DNA of 64,000 nt from Desulfosarcina alkanivorans (lineage in GTDB: Bacteria > Desulfobacterota > Desulfobacteria > Desulfobacterales > Desulfosarcinaceae). Below are positions 1 to 9,089 of this stretch, in pieces; the stretch's first letter is position 1; each line of letters starts with the position of its first letter. Under the pieces are notes generated by a model that worked only from the letters and a program-made list of their open reading frames with translations, was not told where the DNA came from and did not search any database. The stretch is taken from assembly GCF_009688945.1 (NCBI RefSeq), contig NZ_AP021874.1, forward strand, positions 6,723,501 through 6,787,500, in the 5' to 3' direction. The position numbers and the translations under genes were made by a program.

Positions 1-40
1 TGAGCGGTATTCGCGGGAAAGGATAGCGTCCGAGGGCAAA

Positions 41-58
41 AAAGGGGTCAATCCCCGT
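41..58 (-). terminator. Hairpin plus T-run after the DisA-like gene
   Basis: On the minus strand GGGG-ATTGA-CCCC is followed by six T residues. The hairpin overlaps the stop codon of the gene that ends at 48. The stem is short (4 bp), so it is a modest intrinsic terminator. Confidence 0.45.
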
Positions 59-1490
59 TGCCCTTCACCCAGTGGTTCAAGGGAATCGGTTGGACGATGC
101 GACATGACACGGGCTTCCATTGGCAGGCCGCGCTGATTTCGATCCCCGATTGAATAATGGATACCGGCCGGTCCGAGGAAACCACCACGACGATGATATT
201 GGCGTGCTCGGCGGTAAACCGCAGCGCCGAATTGTAGCGCGCTCCGCGAGCCCGGTTTTCACTCGCGATGGCGCGGCCGTCCAGCAGGCAGGCAAAACCG
301 TGAAGGTGCATGTCGACACCGATATGAACGGCGCCGTCGACCCGAAGCAGGGATTTGGCCAGGTTGAGGTTGCCCGCTTCCCCCAGGTCCAGGGGGTGTT
401 CGAAGCACTGGCCGGAAATGGCCACCGGTGTGCGATTCAAGTCCAGAACCAGCGTGGCGCCATGCTTCTGGTCCTCAGCCTGGTGAACCAGCGTTGACAG
501 GATTTTAAATACGGCGTTTCCGCTTTCCCGGTCGAGGTCCGACTCCAGCAGCGCCTCTTCGAGATGAACCAGATTGGCCCGCCGGGTGGTGGACTGGTAG
601 GCGCCATCGGCAAAGCTGCATATGGTGTCGTCAACCACCTTCAGGAATCCGTGGCCCCCATTGAATTCGGCGGTAATGGAAAAGTCCGGCAGGCTGTCGT
701 CCGCAATCCCCGCCACGCAGCATCCGTCGGAAATCAATTTGAGTCCTGACTGTTCCACGGCGGCCAGCAATTTGCGCACATGCTTGATGTTTTCCATGGT
801 GGGCTGTTCCGTCGGCGAAAAACGGGCCAGAAACGGTATGCGTCCCAGCGATTGGGGCTCCACGAAAACCAGTTTCCCGCGGGGCCAGGCCCCTTCTTCG
901 CGCGTCCGGGAGAGTTCCAGGATGGCATCCAAAATGGGATAGATGCGCAGGCGGGTATCCCATCCCAGCAGCAGGTTCATGCGGTCGACCACGTCATCGC
1001 GCACGGCATGGGTGGCATATTCCCGTAAAAAACTGCCGGAAATGCCCGTATAGAGGGCGCTTTCATTGGCCATGTCGTGGGCAAAGCGCCAGGCGGCGTG
1101 CTCCAGCCACCGTTCCGTGGGGCCAATGCTGCACATGTCCGGGTGATGCTCGGTAAACCACATCTGGTAACAAACCGAACCGGACCGGCCGCCATAGGAG
1201 ATCAGGCCTGTCATCTGAAGGTTTCTTTCAGGGGAGATGTGACTGTATTTCAGGCTGCCCCGTTGAACGAGGGGACGCTTTTGCCAGTCCCGGTTGTCCA
1301 CATACAGTTCCTTCAACCGGGGCTCATGTCCCGACAGCAGACGCTGGGGATCGAAGATGAACATCTTCGATTCCGGGTCCGCGGCGAACACGACGGCGGC
1401 CCGGCTGGGACCTGAAAAATGGGATAGGCCGTCGCGAAGGCCATCCAGGGTGTCGCCGATGCAATGGCAGGTGAAGGGGGTGATGGTCAC
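48..1490 (-). CDS. Protein with a degenerate DisA_N/DAC-type nucleotide-binding domain
   Basis: Predicted 480-residue soluble protein. The last 100 residues resemble the diadenylate cyclase fold: a DGA motif at 385-387, then RGARYNSAL (415-423), where cyclases have a GTRHRAA-type motif, then a hydrophobic strand (IIVVVVSS). The RHR triad reads RYN here, so c-di-AMP synthesis is doubtful; I infer a nucleotide-binding or sensor role like that proposed for divergent DAC families. The first 300 residues are not recognised. Translation starts at a GTG with a weak ribosome site and no better in-frame ATG upstream. The gene stands alone, divergent from the desaturase. It is surely a gene; the domain assignment is moderate. 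Confidence 0.7.
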   Translation of the reverse strand: MTITPFTCHCIGDTLDGLRDGLSHFSGPSRAAVVFAADPESKMFIFDPQRLLSGHEPRLKELYVDNRDWQKRPLVQRGSLKYSHISPERNLQMTGLISYGGRSGSVCYQMWFTEHHPDMCSIGPTERWLEHAAWRFAHDMANESALYTGISGSFLREYATHAVRDDVVDRMNLLLGWDTRLRIYPILDAILELSRTREEGAWPRGKLVFVEPQSLGRIPFLARFSPTEQPTMENIKHVRKLLAAVEQSGLKLISDGCCVAGIADDSLPDFSITAEFNGGHGFLKVVDDTICSFADGAYQSTTRRANLVHLEEALLESDLDRESGNAVFKILSTLVHQAEDQKHGATLVLDLNRTPVAISGQCFEHPLDLGEAGNLNLAKSLLRVDGAVHIGVDMHLHGFACLLDGRAIASENRARGARYNSALRFTAEHANIIVVVVSSDRPVSIIQSGIEISAACQWKPVSCRIVQPIPLNHWVKGNGD

Positions 1491-1813
1491 GGTGATGTTC
1501 CGTTGACGATGAATTTGGCAATCGGTCCGTGGGGCACCATTGGTTTCAGTTCTTAAACGACCCCGGAACTTTTGTCAATTTCTTCGCATGCCTTGGGATC
1601 GACCCCATTTGCGGTTGTGGATAACCACTTGATAGTTTTCTCCTCCCAGTGTGCCGTTGACGACTTCTCATTGCCGTGTCGCGGGACACTCTTAGTTTGA
1701 CATTCAGGGAGCAGTTGTATTTTAATGACAACGGGGTTGTGGGCCCCTGTAGACCAACCCAGATCCTTCCTCCCGGTTCAACCAACCTCAAACACTGTTT
1801 TCCGGGTGGCGCC
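1491..1813. other. Divergent intergenic region with one DnaA-box match
   Basis: This gap separates the leftward DisA-like gene from the rightward lipid operon. It holds a candidate plus-strand promoter (1697-1725) and one perfect DnaA-box-type sequence (TGTGGATAA at 1616-1624). I see no convincing coding region; the ORFs here lack a ribosome site and resemble no family. Confidence 0.4.
1697..1725 (+). promoter_or_regulatory. Candidate sigma-70 promoter of the lipid-modification operon
   Basis: TTGACA (1697-1702), a 17-bp spacer and TTTTAA (1720-1725), about 90 bp upstream of the desaturase start. The -35 is perfect and the -10 weak. This is a sequence match only. Confidence 0.35.
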
Positions 1814-2734
1814 ATGAACAAATCGGTCAGATACGCCTTGTTGAGATGGATCGATTCAGAAGCCGGTATCGAGGAGATCACCGCCAAGGGCGCGGAAAAA
1901 AAGGTGGACTGGCCCAGGATTCTTCCGTTTGTGCTGCTCCACCTGGCCTGTCTGGGGGTGCTGTGGGTGGGGTGGAGCCCGGTGGCGGTATGGACGGCCG
2001 TTGTGCTCTATCTGGTACGCATGTTCGCCATTACCGGCTTCTATCATCGCTACTTTTCCCACAAGGCGTTCAAGACCGACCGGCGCTGGCAGTTTGTCTT
2101 TGCCGTAATGGGAAACGCATCGGCACAGCGGGGCCCGCTGTGGTGGGCGGGCCACCATCGCCACCACCACCGATTCGTGGACACGCCGCAGGATGTCCAT
2201 TCGCCCTCCCAACACGGCTTCTGGTGGAGTCACATGGGGTGGCTGACCTCACGGGCCAACTTTGTAACCCCATACCGGTATGTCCGGGAGTGGTCCCGCT
2301 TCCCCGAACTGGTGTGGCTCAACCGTTTTGACACGGTGGTACCCATCCTACTGGTTGCGGTCCTGTATGTTTTCGGTGCGATTCTCGGGCGGCTGGCTCC
2401 CGGACTGGGCACCGGCGGGGCCCAGATGGTCGTCTGGGGATTTTTCATCTCCACCGTGGTGCTTTTTCACGCCACCTGCACCATCAACAGCCTGGATCAT
2501 ATGATCGGCACCCGGCGCTTCGACACGCCGGATACCAGCCGGAATAATGCGTTGCTGGCCCTGGTCACCCTGGGCGAGGGATGGCACAACAATCATCATC
2601 ATTACGCCGTTTCGGCCCGCCAGGGCTTTCGCTGGTGGGAACTGGACCTTACCTATCTGCTGCTGAAGCTGCTGGAGCGGGCCGGCGTCGTCCGGGATCT
2701 GCGGCCGCTGCCCCAAAGACTGCGTTTCGGATAG
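1814..2734 (+). CDS. Membrane fatty acid desaturase (acyl-CoA delta-9 type)
   Basis: A 306-residue integral membrane di-iron desaturase that should put a cis double bond into acyl chains. All three histidine boxes are present: HRYFSH (about 78-83), HRHHH (about 115-119) and HNNHH (about 258-262), separated by hydrophobic spans. ATG at 1814 was chosen because the reading frame upstream has no family character; the ribosome site is poor. It opens an operon-like run with the flavoprotein, DUF1365 and Cfa genes. Desaturase plus Cfa suggests that the new double bond is the substrate for later methylation. Such desaturases need O2, which is notable if the host is an anaerobe. Confidence 0.88.
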   Translation: MNKSVRYALLRWIDSEAGIEEITAKGAEKKVDWPRILPFVLLHLACLGVLWVGWSPVAVWTAVVLYLVRMFAITGFYHRYFSHKAFKTDRRWQFVFAVMGNASAQRGPLWWAGHHRHHHRFVDTPQDVHSPSQHGFWWSHMGWLTSRANFVTPYRYVREWSRFPELVWLNRFDTVVPILLVAVLYVFGAILGRLAPGLGTGGAQMVVWGFFISTVVLFHATCTINSLDHMIGTRRFDTPDTSRNNALLALVTLGEGWHNNHHHYAVSARQGFRWWELDLTYLLLKLLERAGVVRDLRPLPQRLRFG

Positions 2735-2787
2735 GCGGTCGTCCGACCCGGTTTTCAGCCTGCTGTTGCAGCCAAGGAGAATTTCTC

Positions 2788-4035
2788 ATGCGCATCGCCA
2801 TTATCGGCACCGGCATATCCGGGATGACCTGTGGTTATCTGCTGGGCGGCGATCACGAGGTGACGGCCTACGAAGCCAACAGCAGGATCGGCGGCCACAC
2901 CGCCACCGTGGACGTGCCCCTCGGGCACCGCACCTGGCCGGTGGATACCGGGTTTATCGTGTTCAACCACAGGACCTATCCCCACTTTACCCGGCTGATG
3001 GACCATCTGGGGGTGGCCTCCCAGCCCTCGGTGATGAGTTTCAGCCTCCAGGACCTGCGAAGCGGGCTCGTGTTTTGCCCCAGCAGTCTCAATGCCCTGT
3101 TCGTTCAACGGAAAAACCTGATCCGCCCCGCCTTTTACCGCATGCTGTTCGATGCCTGGCGTTTTCGTCGCCAGGCTCCCAAGCTTCTCGATTCAGCCGA
3201 TGAGGAGACAACCCTGGAGGCCTACCTGCGGGCTCACCGGTACAGCGCTGAATTCATCGATCGCTTCCTGATTCCCATGGGTGCGGCCATCTGGTCGGCG
3301 GGGCCGGACGCATTCCGTGGCTTCCCGGCCCGTTTTTTTGCGGAATTTTTTGCAAACCACGGGTTCCTCAACATCCTCGACCAGCCCCGGTGGCGGGTGA
3401 TCAGGGGCGGCTCCCGCAGCTATATCGGCCCCATCACGCGGCCGTTCGCCAACCGCATCCGGCTCAACCGGCCGGTGGTGGCCGTCAACCGGGCGGCGGA
3501 CACGGTGACCGTCAAGACCGCCGACGGCGGTGTGGACGACTTCGATCATGTGGTGATCGCCACCCACTCCGATCAGGCCCTGGCCCTGCTGGCCGATCCG
3601 TCGGAATCCGAGCGTGGCATCCTGGGCCGTATCGGCTACCAGCAAAACCAGGTGGTGCTGCACACCGACACCGCTGTGCTGCCCCCCCGGCCGGCGGCCT
3701 GGGCCAGCTGGAACTACCTGGCACCCGAACAGCCGTCGGACCGGGTGGCCCTGACCTACAACATGAACATGCTCCAGGGGCTGGACGCACCGGAAACTTT
3801 CTGTGTGTCCCTGAACATCGGGGACCGGATCGATCCGTCCAGAATTATCCGGCAGTTTGTCTACAGCCATCCGATTTACACCCCCGACAGCCTGGCTGCC
3901 CGGCGCCGGCATGCAGAAATAAGCGGGGTGAACCGCACCTCATTCTGTGGGGCCTACTGGGGATACGGGTTCCACGAAGACGGTGTCAACAGTGCGCTGG
4001 CCGTGTGCCGCCCCTTCGGAAAGGGGCTGCCATGA
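2788..4035 (+). CDS. FAD-dependent amine-oxidase-like flavoprotein (COG2907 type)
   Basis: A 415-residue flavoprotein with an N-terminal Rossmann dinucleotide motif (GTGISG, residues 7-12), an acidic end to the second strand (YEAN) and the RIGGHTAT stretch typical of NAD/FAD amine-oxidase-like proteins. The start at 2788 has a good ribosome site (AAGGAGA). Its stop overlaps the next start (ATGA). Members of this group are found next to DUF1365 and Cfa genes in many proteobacteria and are thought to oxidise or reduce modified acyl chains in the membrane; the precise reaction here is inferred. The longer upstream reading frame overlaps the desaturase gene and is not used. Confidence 0.88.
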   Translation: MRIAIIGTGISGMTCGYLLGGDHEVTAYEANSRIGGHTATVDVPLGHRTWPVDTGFIVFNHRTYPHFTRLMDHLGVASQPSVMSFSLQDLRSGLVFCPSSLNALFVQRKNLIRPAFYRMLFDAWRFRRQAPKLLDSADEETTLEAYLRAHRYSAEFIDRFLIPMGAAIWSAGPDAFRGFPARFFAEFFANHGFLNILDQPRWRVIRGGSRSYIGPITRPFANRIRLNRPVVAVNRAADTVTVKTADGGVDDFDHVVIATHSDQALALLADPSESERGILGRIGYQQNQVVLHTDTAVLPPRPAAWASWNYLAPEQPSDRVALTYNMNMLQGLDAPETFCVSLNIGDRIDPSRIIRQFVYSHPIYTPDSLAARRRHAEISGVNRTSFCGAYWGYGFHEDGVNSALAVCRPFGKGLP

Positions 4036-4799
4036 TCAGCGCCATATACCGGGGCACCATTCGCCATCGCCGTTTTACGCCGGTGGAAAACGCCTTTCGA
4101 TACCGGCTGTTTTTCATGTACCTGGACCTGTCCGAGATGCCGGCGGTGCTGGACCTGCATCCCCTGTGGTCGGCCCGCCGGGTCAACCTGGCTTATTTCC
4201 GGCGACGGGACCATTTCGGCGATGCCGGGATTCCGCTGGACCGGGCCCTGCGGGATACGGTTGAAACCCGGACCGGCATTCGGCCGTCCGGCCCCATTCG
4301 CATGCTCACCCACCTGCGGTATTTCGGCTACTGCTTCAACCCGGTGACCTTTTACTACCTCAACGATGCCAGCGATACGCGTCTGGAAACCATCGTGGCG
4401 GAGGTCACCAACACACCATGGGGGCAGCGGCATATCTATGTGCTGGACGACGGGCGCAACATCCACCCGGACCGGAAGTGGCGCCGGTTCCGTTTTTCCA
4501 AGGCGTTTCACATTTCTCCCTACATGCCCATGGATATCGACTACGACTGGCGGTTCTCCGTGCCGGGAGAACGCCTCAATGTCCACCTGATGAACCATAA
4601 GGACGGCCAGCAGGTGTTCGATGCCACCTTGAACCTGTCCCGAAGGCCGCTGGACCGCCAGAACCTGACACGGATGCTGCTGCTCTACCCGGCCATGACC
4701 GCCAAGGTGGTGGCCATGATCTACTGGCAGGCCTTCAAGTTGAAAATCAAACAAGCCCCGTTTTATGACCATCCGGGTGAGAAGATGCCTGTGAATTAA
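4032..4799 (+). CDS. DUF1365 family protein
   Basis: A 255-residue protein of the DUF1365 family, recognised from its start (an IYRGTIRHRR-type segment), the FRYRLFFMYLDL stretch and YCFNPVTFYY near residue 100. Its biochemical activity is unknown to me; the family is almost always coded beside Cfa-type methyltransferases and the flavoprotein seen here. Translation is coupled to the preceding gene by a 4-bp ATGA overlap, and the next gene starts 16 bp downstream, so the three genes form one operon. The N-terminal extension available in frame runs through the flavoprotein gene and is discarded. Confidence 0.85.
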   Translation: MISAIYRGTIRHRRFTPVENAFRYRLFFMYLDLSEMPAVLDLHPLWSARRVNLAYFRRRDHFGDAGIPLDRALRDTVETRTGIRPSGPIRMLTHLRYFGYCFNPVTFYYLNDASDTRLETIVAEVTNTPWGQRHIYVLDDGRNIHPDRKWRRFRFSKAFHISPYMPMDIDYDWRFSVPGERLNVHLMNHKDGQQVFDATLNLSRRPLDRQNLTRMLLLYPAMTAKVVAMIYWQAFKLKIKQAPFYDHPGEKMPVN

Positions 4800-4815
4800 A
4801 GAAGGAGGTGACCGC

Positions 4816-6117
4816 ATGACCACCACAACCATAATGCCCAAGCGTGAGCGCATGTCCGGTTCCAGACCTGTCCGTTCCCTGAACGGCGTGGGCCGGCGGC
4901 TGGTTCTGGCACTGCTGAAAAAACTCCGGTACGGCCGGCTGACGGTGTCCGACCTCCGGATGGAAGAAACCTTCGGCCGGGACGTCGACGGGTTTGCCGT
5001 GTCAGCCGCCATCCGGGTGCACCGGGATGATTTTTACCGTTTCTGTGCCTTCGGTGGCAGCATCGGGGCCGCTGAATCGTATATGCTCGGTCATTGGACC
5101 GCCGACGACCTGACCGCCGTGATGCGCATCATCGTCCGCAACCAGCAGGTGTTCGGGGAGATGGACCAGGGCTGGACCATGCTCTCCCGCCCGGTCAATC
5201 AGGCCTTTCACCTGATGCGCCGGAATACGCCCACCGGCAGCCGAGAGAACATCATGGCCCACTACGATCTGGGAAACGACTTCTATCGCCTCTTCCTGGA
5301 CGAGACCATGACCTACTCGTGCGGAATTTTCGAGACGCCGGAGAGCACCCTCGAGGCGGCAGCCATCGCCAAGTATGACCGGCTGTGCCGTAAACTGGAC
5401 CTCAACCCCGGTGATCACGTGCTGGAGATCGGCACCGGGTGGGGCGGGTTTGCCCTTCACGCCGCCCGGACCTATGGGTGTGAGATTACCACCACGACCA
5501 TTTCCCGGCAGCAGTACGCCTACGCCCGGGAGAAGATCCGGTCGGCGGGTTTGTCACGGCGCATCCACCTGCTGAAAAGCGACTATCGTGAACTGACAGG
5601 CCAGTACGACAAGCTGGTCTCCATCGAGATGATCGAGGCAGTGGGCCACCAGTACTACAACGACTTCTTCCGCACCTGCGCCCGCCGTCTGAAGGATGAT
5701 GGGCTCATGGCCCTCCAGGCCATCACCATTGCCGATGATGCCTTCGAACGGCACAAGAACGATGTGGATTTCATCAAACGGTACATCTTTCCGGGCAGCT
5801 GCCTTCCCTCGGTGTCGGCCCTGTTGTCGGCCATGTCCACGGCCAGCGACCTGCACCTTTTTCATCTGGAGGACATCACCCCCCACTACGCCACCACCCT
5901 GCGGATGTGGCGGGAGCGGTTTTTCGACAAGATCGACCAGGTCCGGGAGCTGGGGTACAGCGATGCGTTCATTCGCATGTGGGACTATTACCTGAGCTAT
6001 TGCGAAGGGGGCTTTCTGGAACGGTATATCGGCGACGTCCAGATGGTGTTTGCCAAGCCGCTGAACCGGCGGGAGCCCATTCTCGCAGGGATACAGGGGC
6101 CTCAGGGATCACGCTGA
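4816..6117 (+). CDS. cfa: Cyclopropane-fatty-acyl-phospholipid synthase family methyltransferase
   Basis: A 433-residue SAM-dependent methyltransferase acting on the double bonds of membrane phospholipid acyl chains. The SAM motif VLEIGTGWGGF is at 202-212; the AHYDLGNDFYRLFLD segment, the YSCGIF cysteine and SIEMIEAVGHQYY match the CFA family. A near-perfect ribosome site (GAAGGAGGTGACC) precedes the ATG. It ends the plus-strand lipid operon. Besides cyclopropanation, relatives methylate chains to methyl-branched products that flavoenzymes process further. The flavoprotein two genes upstream makes that route plausible, for example to 10-methyl fatty acids known from sulfate reducers; this is inference. 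Confidence 0.93.
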   Translation: MTTTTIMPKRERMSGSRPVRSLNGVGRRLVLALLKKLRYGRLTVSDLRMEETFGRDVDGFAVSAAIRVHRDDFYRFCAFGGSIGAAESYMLGHWTADDLTAVMRIIVRNQQVFGEMDQGWTMLSRPVNQAFHLMRRNTPTGSRENIMAHYDLGNDFYRLFLDETMTYSCGIFETPESTLEAAAIAKYDRLCRKLDLNPGDHVLEIGTGWGGFALHAARTYGCEITTTTISRQQYAYAREKIRSAGLSRRIHLLKSDYRELTGQYDKLVSIEMIEAVGHQYYNDFFRTCARRLKDDGLMALQAITIADDAFERHKNDVDFIKRYIFPGSCLPSVSALLSAMSTASDLHLFHLEDITPHYATTLRMWRERFFDKIDQVRELGYSDAFIRMWDYYLSYCEGGFLERYIGDVQMVFAKPLNRREPILAGIQGPQGSR

Positions 6118-6306
6118 TCAGCCTGCCCGTGCGGTCCACCCAGGTGGCCTTGACCGATTCGAGGCAGGGGACACGAGGGCAGGGAGGCGGCCATCTCCCG
6201 CTCAACCCCATTCCCCGGGTCCTGGAGCGAGTTGATTTTTGTTTCATCTTCCGGCCGGGTCCGCTCAATCAACCGGCTGCTTCAACGGGAAGGGCGATCG
6301 GCGGTT

Positions 6307-7101
6307 TCATCGGACATCCTTCAAGGGGGGACGCGGGAAGAACGCACTGGTCCTGCGGATGTATTCGGCGTAGCCGGGCCGTCGGGCTTTCAGCGCCGCT
6401 TCGGTCAGCGGCACACCGGTCATTTTCAGCAGCACCGCAGATATGATCAGGGGGCTGACCACCGTCCACCAGCCCTCTTTTGTGGCCAGTGCCACCAGGA
6501 AGAACCCCCACCAGACTAGAAACTCGCCGAAGTAGTTGGGGTGGCGGCTCCAGGCCCACAGCCCCCGATCCATGACACGGCCGCGATTATCCGCATCGGC
6601 TTTGAATTGTGCCAGCTGCCAGTCGCCAACCGATTCGAAAATGAGACCCACCGCCCATACCAGCGTGCCCAGGATGTCAAGCGCTGTGATTCGGGCCGGT
6701 TCCGGGCTTGCCTGGGCCTGTTGCAGCACCAGCGAGATGGCCCACAGGAAGATCGCCTGCAGCCAGAACACCTTGAACAGGCTGACGATCCAGAAGCGGT
6801 GACCGCTTTTCTCGCGCCAGCTGCCATAACGATGGTCCTCCCCCTTGCCCCAGTTGCGGCGGGTCAGATAGCCAGCAAGCCTCAACCCCCAGATGCTGGT
6901 GAGGATGAGCACCAGCAGGCTGCGGGCGGTGAAACCGTTACCCGTCCGAAACGTGATCAGGGCCACCAGGACGAAACCCAGTCCCCACAGGCTGTCCACG
7001 ATCGTTACATCCCGCCTCAAGAGGCTGATGATCCAGCCGATGGTCATCAACCCGGCAACTGCTGCCAGGTTGACCATAGCAAGGGAAAAGAAGTTTTCCA
7101 T
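6307..7101 (-). CDS. DUF1295 membrane protein (steroid 5-alpha-reductase-like)
   Basis: A 264-residue polytopic membrane protein. The first 60 residues hold two transmembrane helices with the WGLGFVLVAL stretch, and the C-terminal GLWAWSRHPNYFGE segment is the signature of the DUF1295/isoprenylcysteine methyltransferase-steroid reductase fold. NADPH-dependent reduction or methylation of a lipid is the likely chemistry; the substrate is unknown. A strong ribosome site (AGGAGG) precedes the ATG at 7101. It is the last gene of the minus-strand operon, 10 bp behind the transporter gene and convergent with cfa. Confidence 0.85.
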   Translation of the reverse strand: MENFFSLAMVNLAAVAGLMTIGWIISLLRRDVTIVDSLWGLGFVLVALITFRTGNGFTARSLLVLILTSIWGLRLAGYLTRRNWGKGEDHRYGSWREKSGHRFWIVSLFKVFWLQAIFLWAISLVLQQAQASPEPARITALDILGTLVWAVGLIFESVGDWQLAQFKADADNRGRVMDRGLWAWSRHPNYFGEFLVWWGFFLVALATKEGWWTVVSPLIISAVLLKMTGVPLTEAALKARRPGYAEYIRRTSAFFPRPPLKDVR

Positions 7102-7111
7102 GGGTGTCCTC

Positions 7112-8500
7112 CTATCCGGTGTTCCGTGCCGGCTTCAGCGGATCGGCCACCGACAGGCCCGATTCCCGCCGACGGATGGCCGATCGGATACGAGCGTGGA
7201 TGTCACCGCTGATGGGATAGTACAGGGCAATGACAATGGCCAGCAGGTTGCACACCGACGGCACCAGGGCATACAGGATCCGCAAGGCCAGGCGAACCGA
7301 TTCGCTTTGCTGGGCATTGGGGGTGTATCCCACGGCGCCGAGCACGGCCAGTCCCACGCCCACGCCGGCTGCCGCGGCCAATTTCTTGGCGACGGACCAC
7401 AGGCCGATGTATTGGCCCTCCCGGCGGCGCCCGGTTTTCAGTTCGTCGTAATCGATCACATCCGCCTGGATCGCCGAGGGCAGGGCCAGGGTGGCACCAA
7501 AGCCAATACCGGAGACCACCACCAGCAGGCTGTACAGGGCGGTGTCTCCGGGACCCAGGAAAAATACCCCGAGGAAGGCGCCAGTGTTGACCGCCATGGA
7601 TGCCACCCAGGTTTCTTTTCTGCCAAATCGGCGGGCCAGGCGGACCCAGACCGGAAGGAGGAGGATGCCGGTCGTGAAGTAGAGGAGGAGGAACAGGTTG
7701 GCCTGGCTCGATTCGAGCACGTACTGGACGTAAAACAGGATCAGGGTGGCCGGCAGGTTGCTGCCGATCGCACTGATGGTGTATGCCGCCAGCAGGATCA
7801 TGAAGGGCCGGTTTTCGAAGATCGTCCTGAAGTCCCTCCAGGTAGCGCTTTGAGCGGGTGACGGTGCCTGATCCCGCTCGCGGACGCCCCACGCGCACCA
7901 GGCGCACAGGGCCACCACCAGGGGGGCATAGACCGCCGAAATCCAGAAAAATGTGCTGCGTTCACCGGCCGGCCCGTCGCCGGTCTGAAAAACGGCATGT
8001 ACCAGGGCCGGAGAGGCCGCAGCCGCGAGCGTGCCGGCGATGAGGAACCCATCCCGCCAGGCAAACAGGGCGGTTCTGGCATTGTAGTCGTAGGTGATTT
8101 CCGGCCCCAGGGACTCATAAGGGACCGCCACCAGGGTCCAGAAGAGAAACAGGGCATAAATCCAAAAACCGAACCACAGCGTATTCCAGGGGGAGGCGGC
8201 AGCCGGTGGATTGAACAGAAAAACCAACGCCACGGCGATCAGGATGGAACCCCCAAAAATAAATGGTCGACGTCGGCCGTAACGCGAGCGGGTTCTGTCG
8301 GACAGGGTTCCCACGAGCGGGTCCGTGATGGCGTCGAACAGGCGTACGCTGAAAAGCAGAACGCCAACCGCACCGACGTCAACGCCCACCACGTCGGTGT
8401 AGAATTTTGGGATGTAGACGTAGACGGGAATGCCGATCACCGCCAGGGCAAAAGCTGGAAGCGAATAGGCCAAACGGATCCGGAGTGCCGTTTTTTTCAT
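7112..8500 (-). CDS. MFS transporter of the GPH (MelB-like) family
   Basis: A 462-residue, 12-helix transporter. The DAITDPLVGTLSDRTRSRYG segment between helices 2 and 3 is the hallmark of glycoside-pentoside-hexuronide:cation symporters. Homologues of this type sit in the COG2907/DUF1365/Cfa clusters of other proteobacteria, where the substrate may be a lipid precursor or lysolipid and not a sugar; that is an inference from context. It lies 7 bp behind the chalcone-isomerase-like gene and 10 bp before DUF1295, clearly in one operon. The ribosome site is weak, so translation may be coupled. Confidence 0.88.
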   Translation of the reverse strand: MKKTALRIRLAYSLPAFALAVIGIPVYVYIPKFYTDVVGVDVGAVGVLLFSVRLFDAITDPLVGTLSDRTRSRYGRRRPFIFGGSILIAVALVFLFNPPAAASPWNTLWFGFWIYALFLFWTLVAVPYESLGPEITYDYNARTALFAWRDGFLIAGTLAAAASPALVHAVFQTGDGPAGERSTFFWISAVYAPLVVALCAWCAWGVRERDQAPSPAQSATWRDFRTIFENRPFMILLAAYTISAIGSNLPATLILFYVQYVLESSQANLFLLLYFTTGILLLPVWVRLARRFGRKETWVASMAVNTGAFLGVFFLGPGDTALYSLLVVVSGIGFGATLALPSAIQADVIDYDELKTGRRREGQYIGLWSVAKKLAAAAGVGVGLAVLGAVGYTPNAQQSESVRLALRILYALVPSVCNLLAIVIALYYPISGDIHARIRSAIRRRESGLSVADPLKPARNTG

Positions 8501-8507
8501 GGTGACG

Positions 8508-9089
8508 CTACCCGTCGAGACCCAGCAGGTCGTTTTTGAAACGCCCGTCGAAGGGGGTGTCTCCCAGCCAAAGGGAAAATATGGCTGCCGCGAAATCCGC
8601 TCCGTCGATAACGCCCAGGGGCCGACCGTTCAGGGACAGCTCCGTCCCCACACCGGGCATGTAGGTCAGTGCATACCGGTCCCCGGGTTCTACGTCCACG
8701 TAGAGGCTGTTGTGATAATCAATGCGGGTCTTCAGACGCTCAATTTCCTGCGGATCATGGCTCCTGGCCAGCCCCTTGTACGTGGCCGAGCCGAAATCCT
8801 GGCCGTTGAGGGCATGAAAATATTCCACCTCCAGCCGCTTGGGTGTGTCTGAAAGGACAGCATCAGGGTCTGTACCGGGCAGGGTATACAGCGCTCCGGC
8901 ATAGACCTTGATAACGCGCATGTAGCGCAGCACACCGGTACCCCTGATCGCCAGCGCCTGGTCACCCACCATCACCTGCCTGTCAAAATGAACACCATCC
9001 GTTCCGGTGGCCTCTGCTGCAGGCGGGATCAGAATAGCGATCAACACCATCAGCCGCAACCATCTACCGTATCTGGATACGGTTGCCAT
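8508..9089 (-). CDS. Periplasmic chalcone-isomerase-like protein
   Basis: A 193-residue exported protein: a hydrophobic signal segment ending near residue 27 (VLIAILIPPAAEA) and then a fold recognised from the VIKVYAGALYT motif typical of bacterial chalcone-isomerase-like proteins. The start at 9089 was preferred to the in-frame ATG at 9176 because it gives a normal signal peptide and has a GAGGTGC ribosome site. The bacterial proteins lack flavonoid isomerase activity as a rule; several bind fatty acids. First gene of the minus-strand operon with the transporter and DUF1295. A role in acyl-chain handling in the periplasm is an inference. Confidence 0.82.
   Translation of the reverse strand: MATVSRYGRWLRLMVLIAILIPPAAEATGTDGVHFDRQVMVGDQALAIRGTGVLRYMRVIKVYAGALYTLPGTDPDAVLSDTPKRLEVEYFHALNGQDFGSATYKGLARSHDPQEIERLKTRIDYHNSLYVDVEPGDRYALTYMPGVGTELSLNGRPLGVIDGADFAAAIFSLWLGDTPFDGRFKNDLLGLDG

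Noticed and set aside
3390..4031. N-terminal extension of the DUF1365 protein
   Set aside because: It lies inside the flavoprotein gene; ATGA coupling at 4032 is normal.
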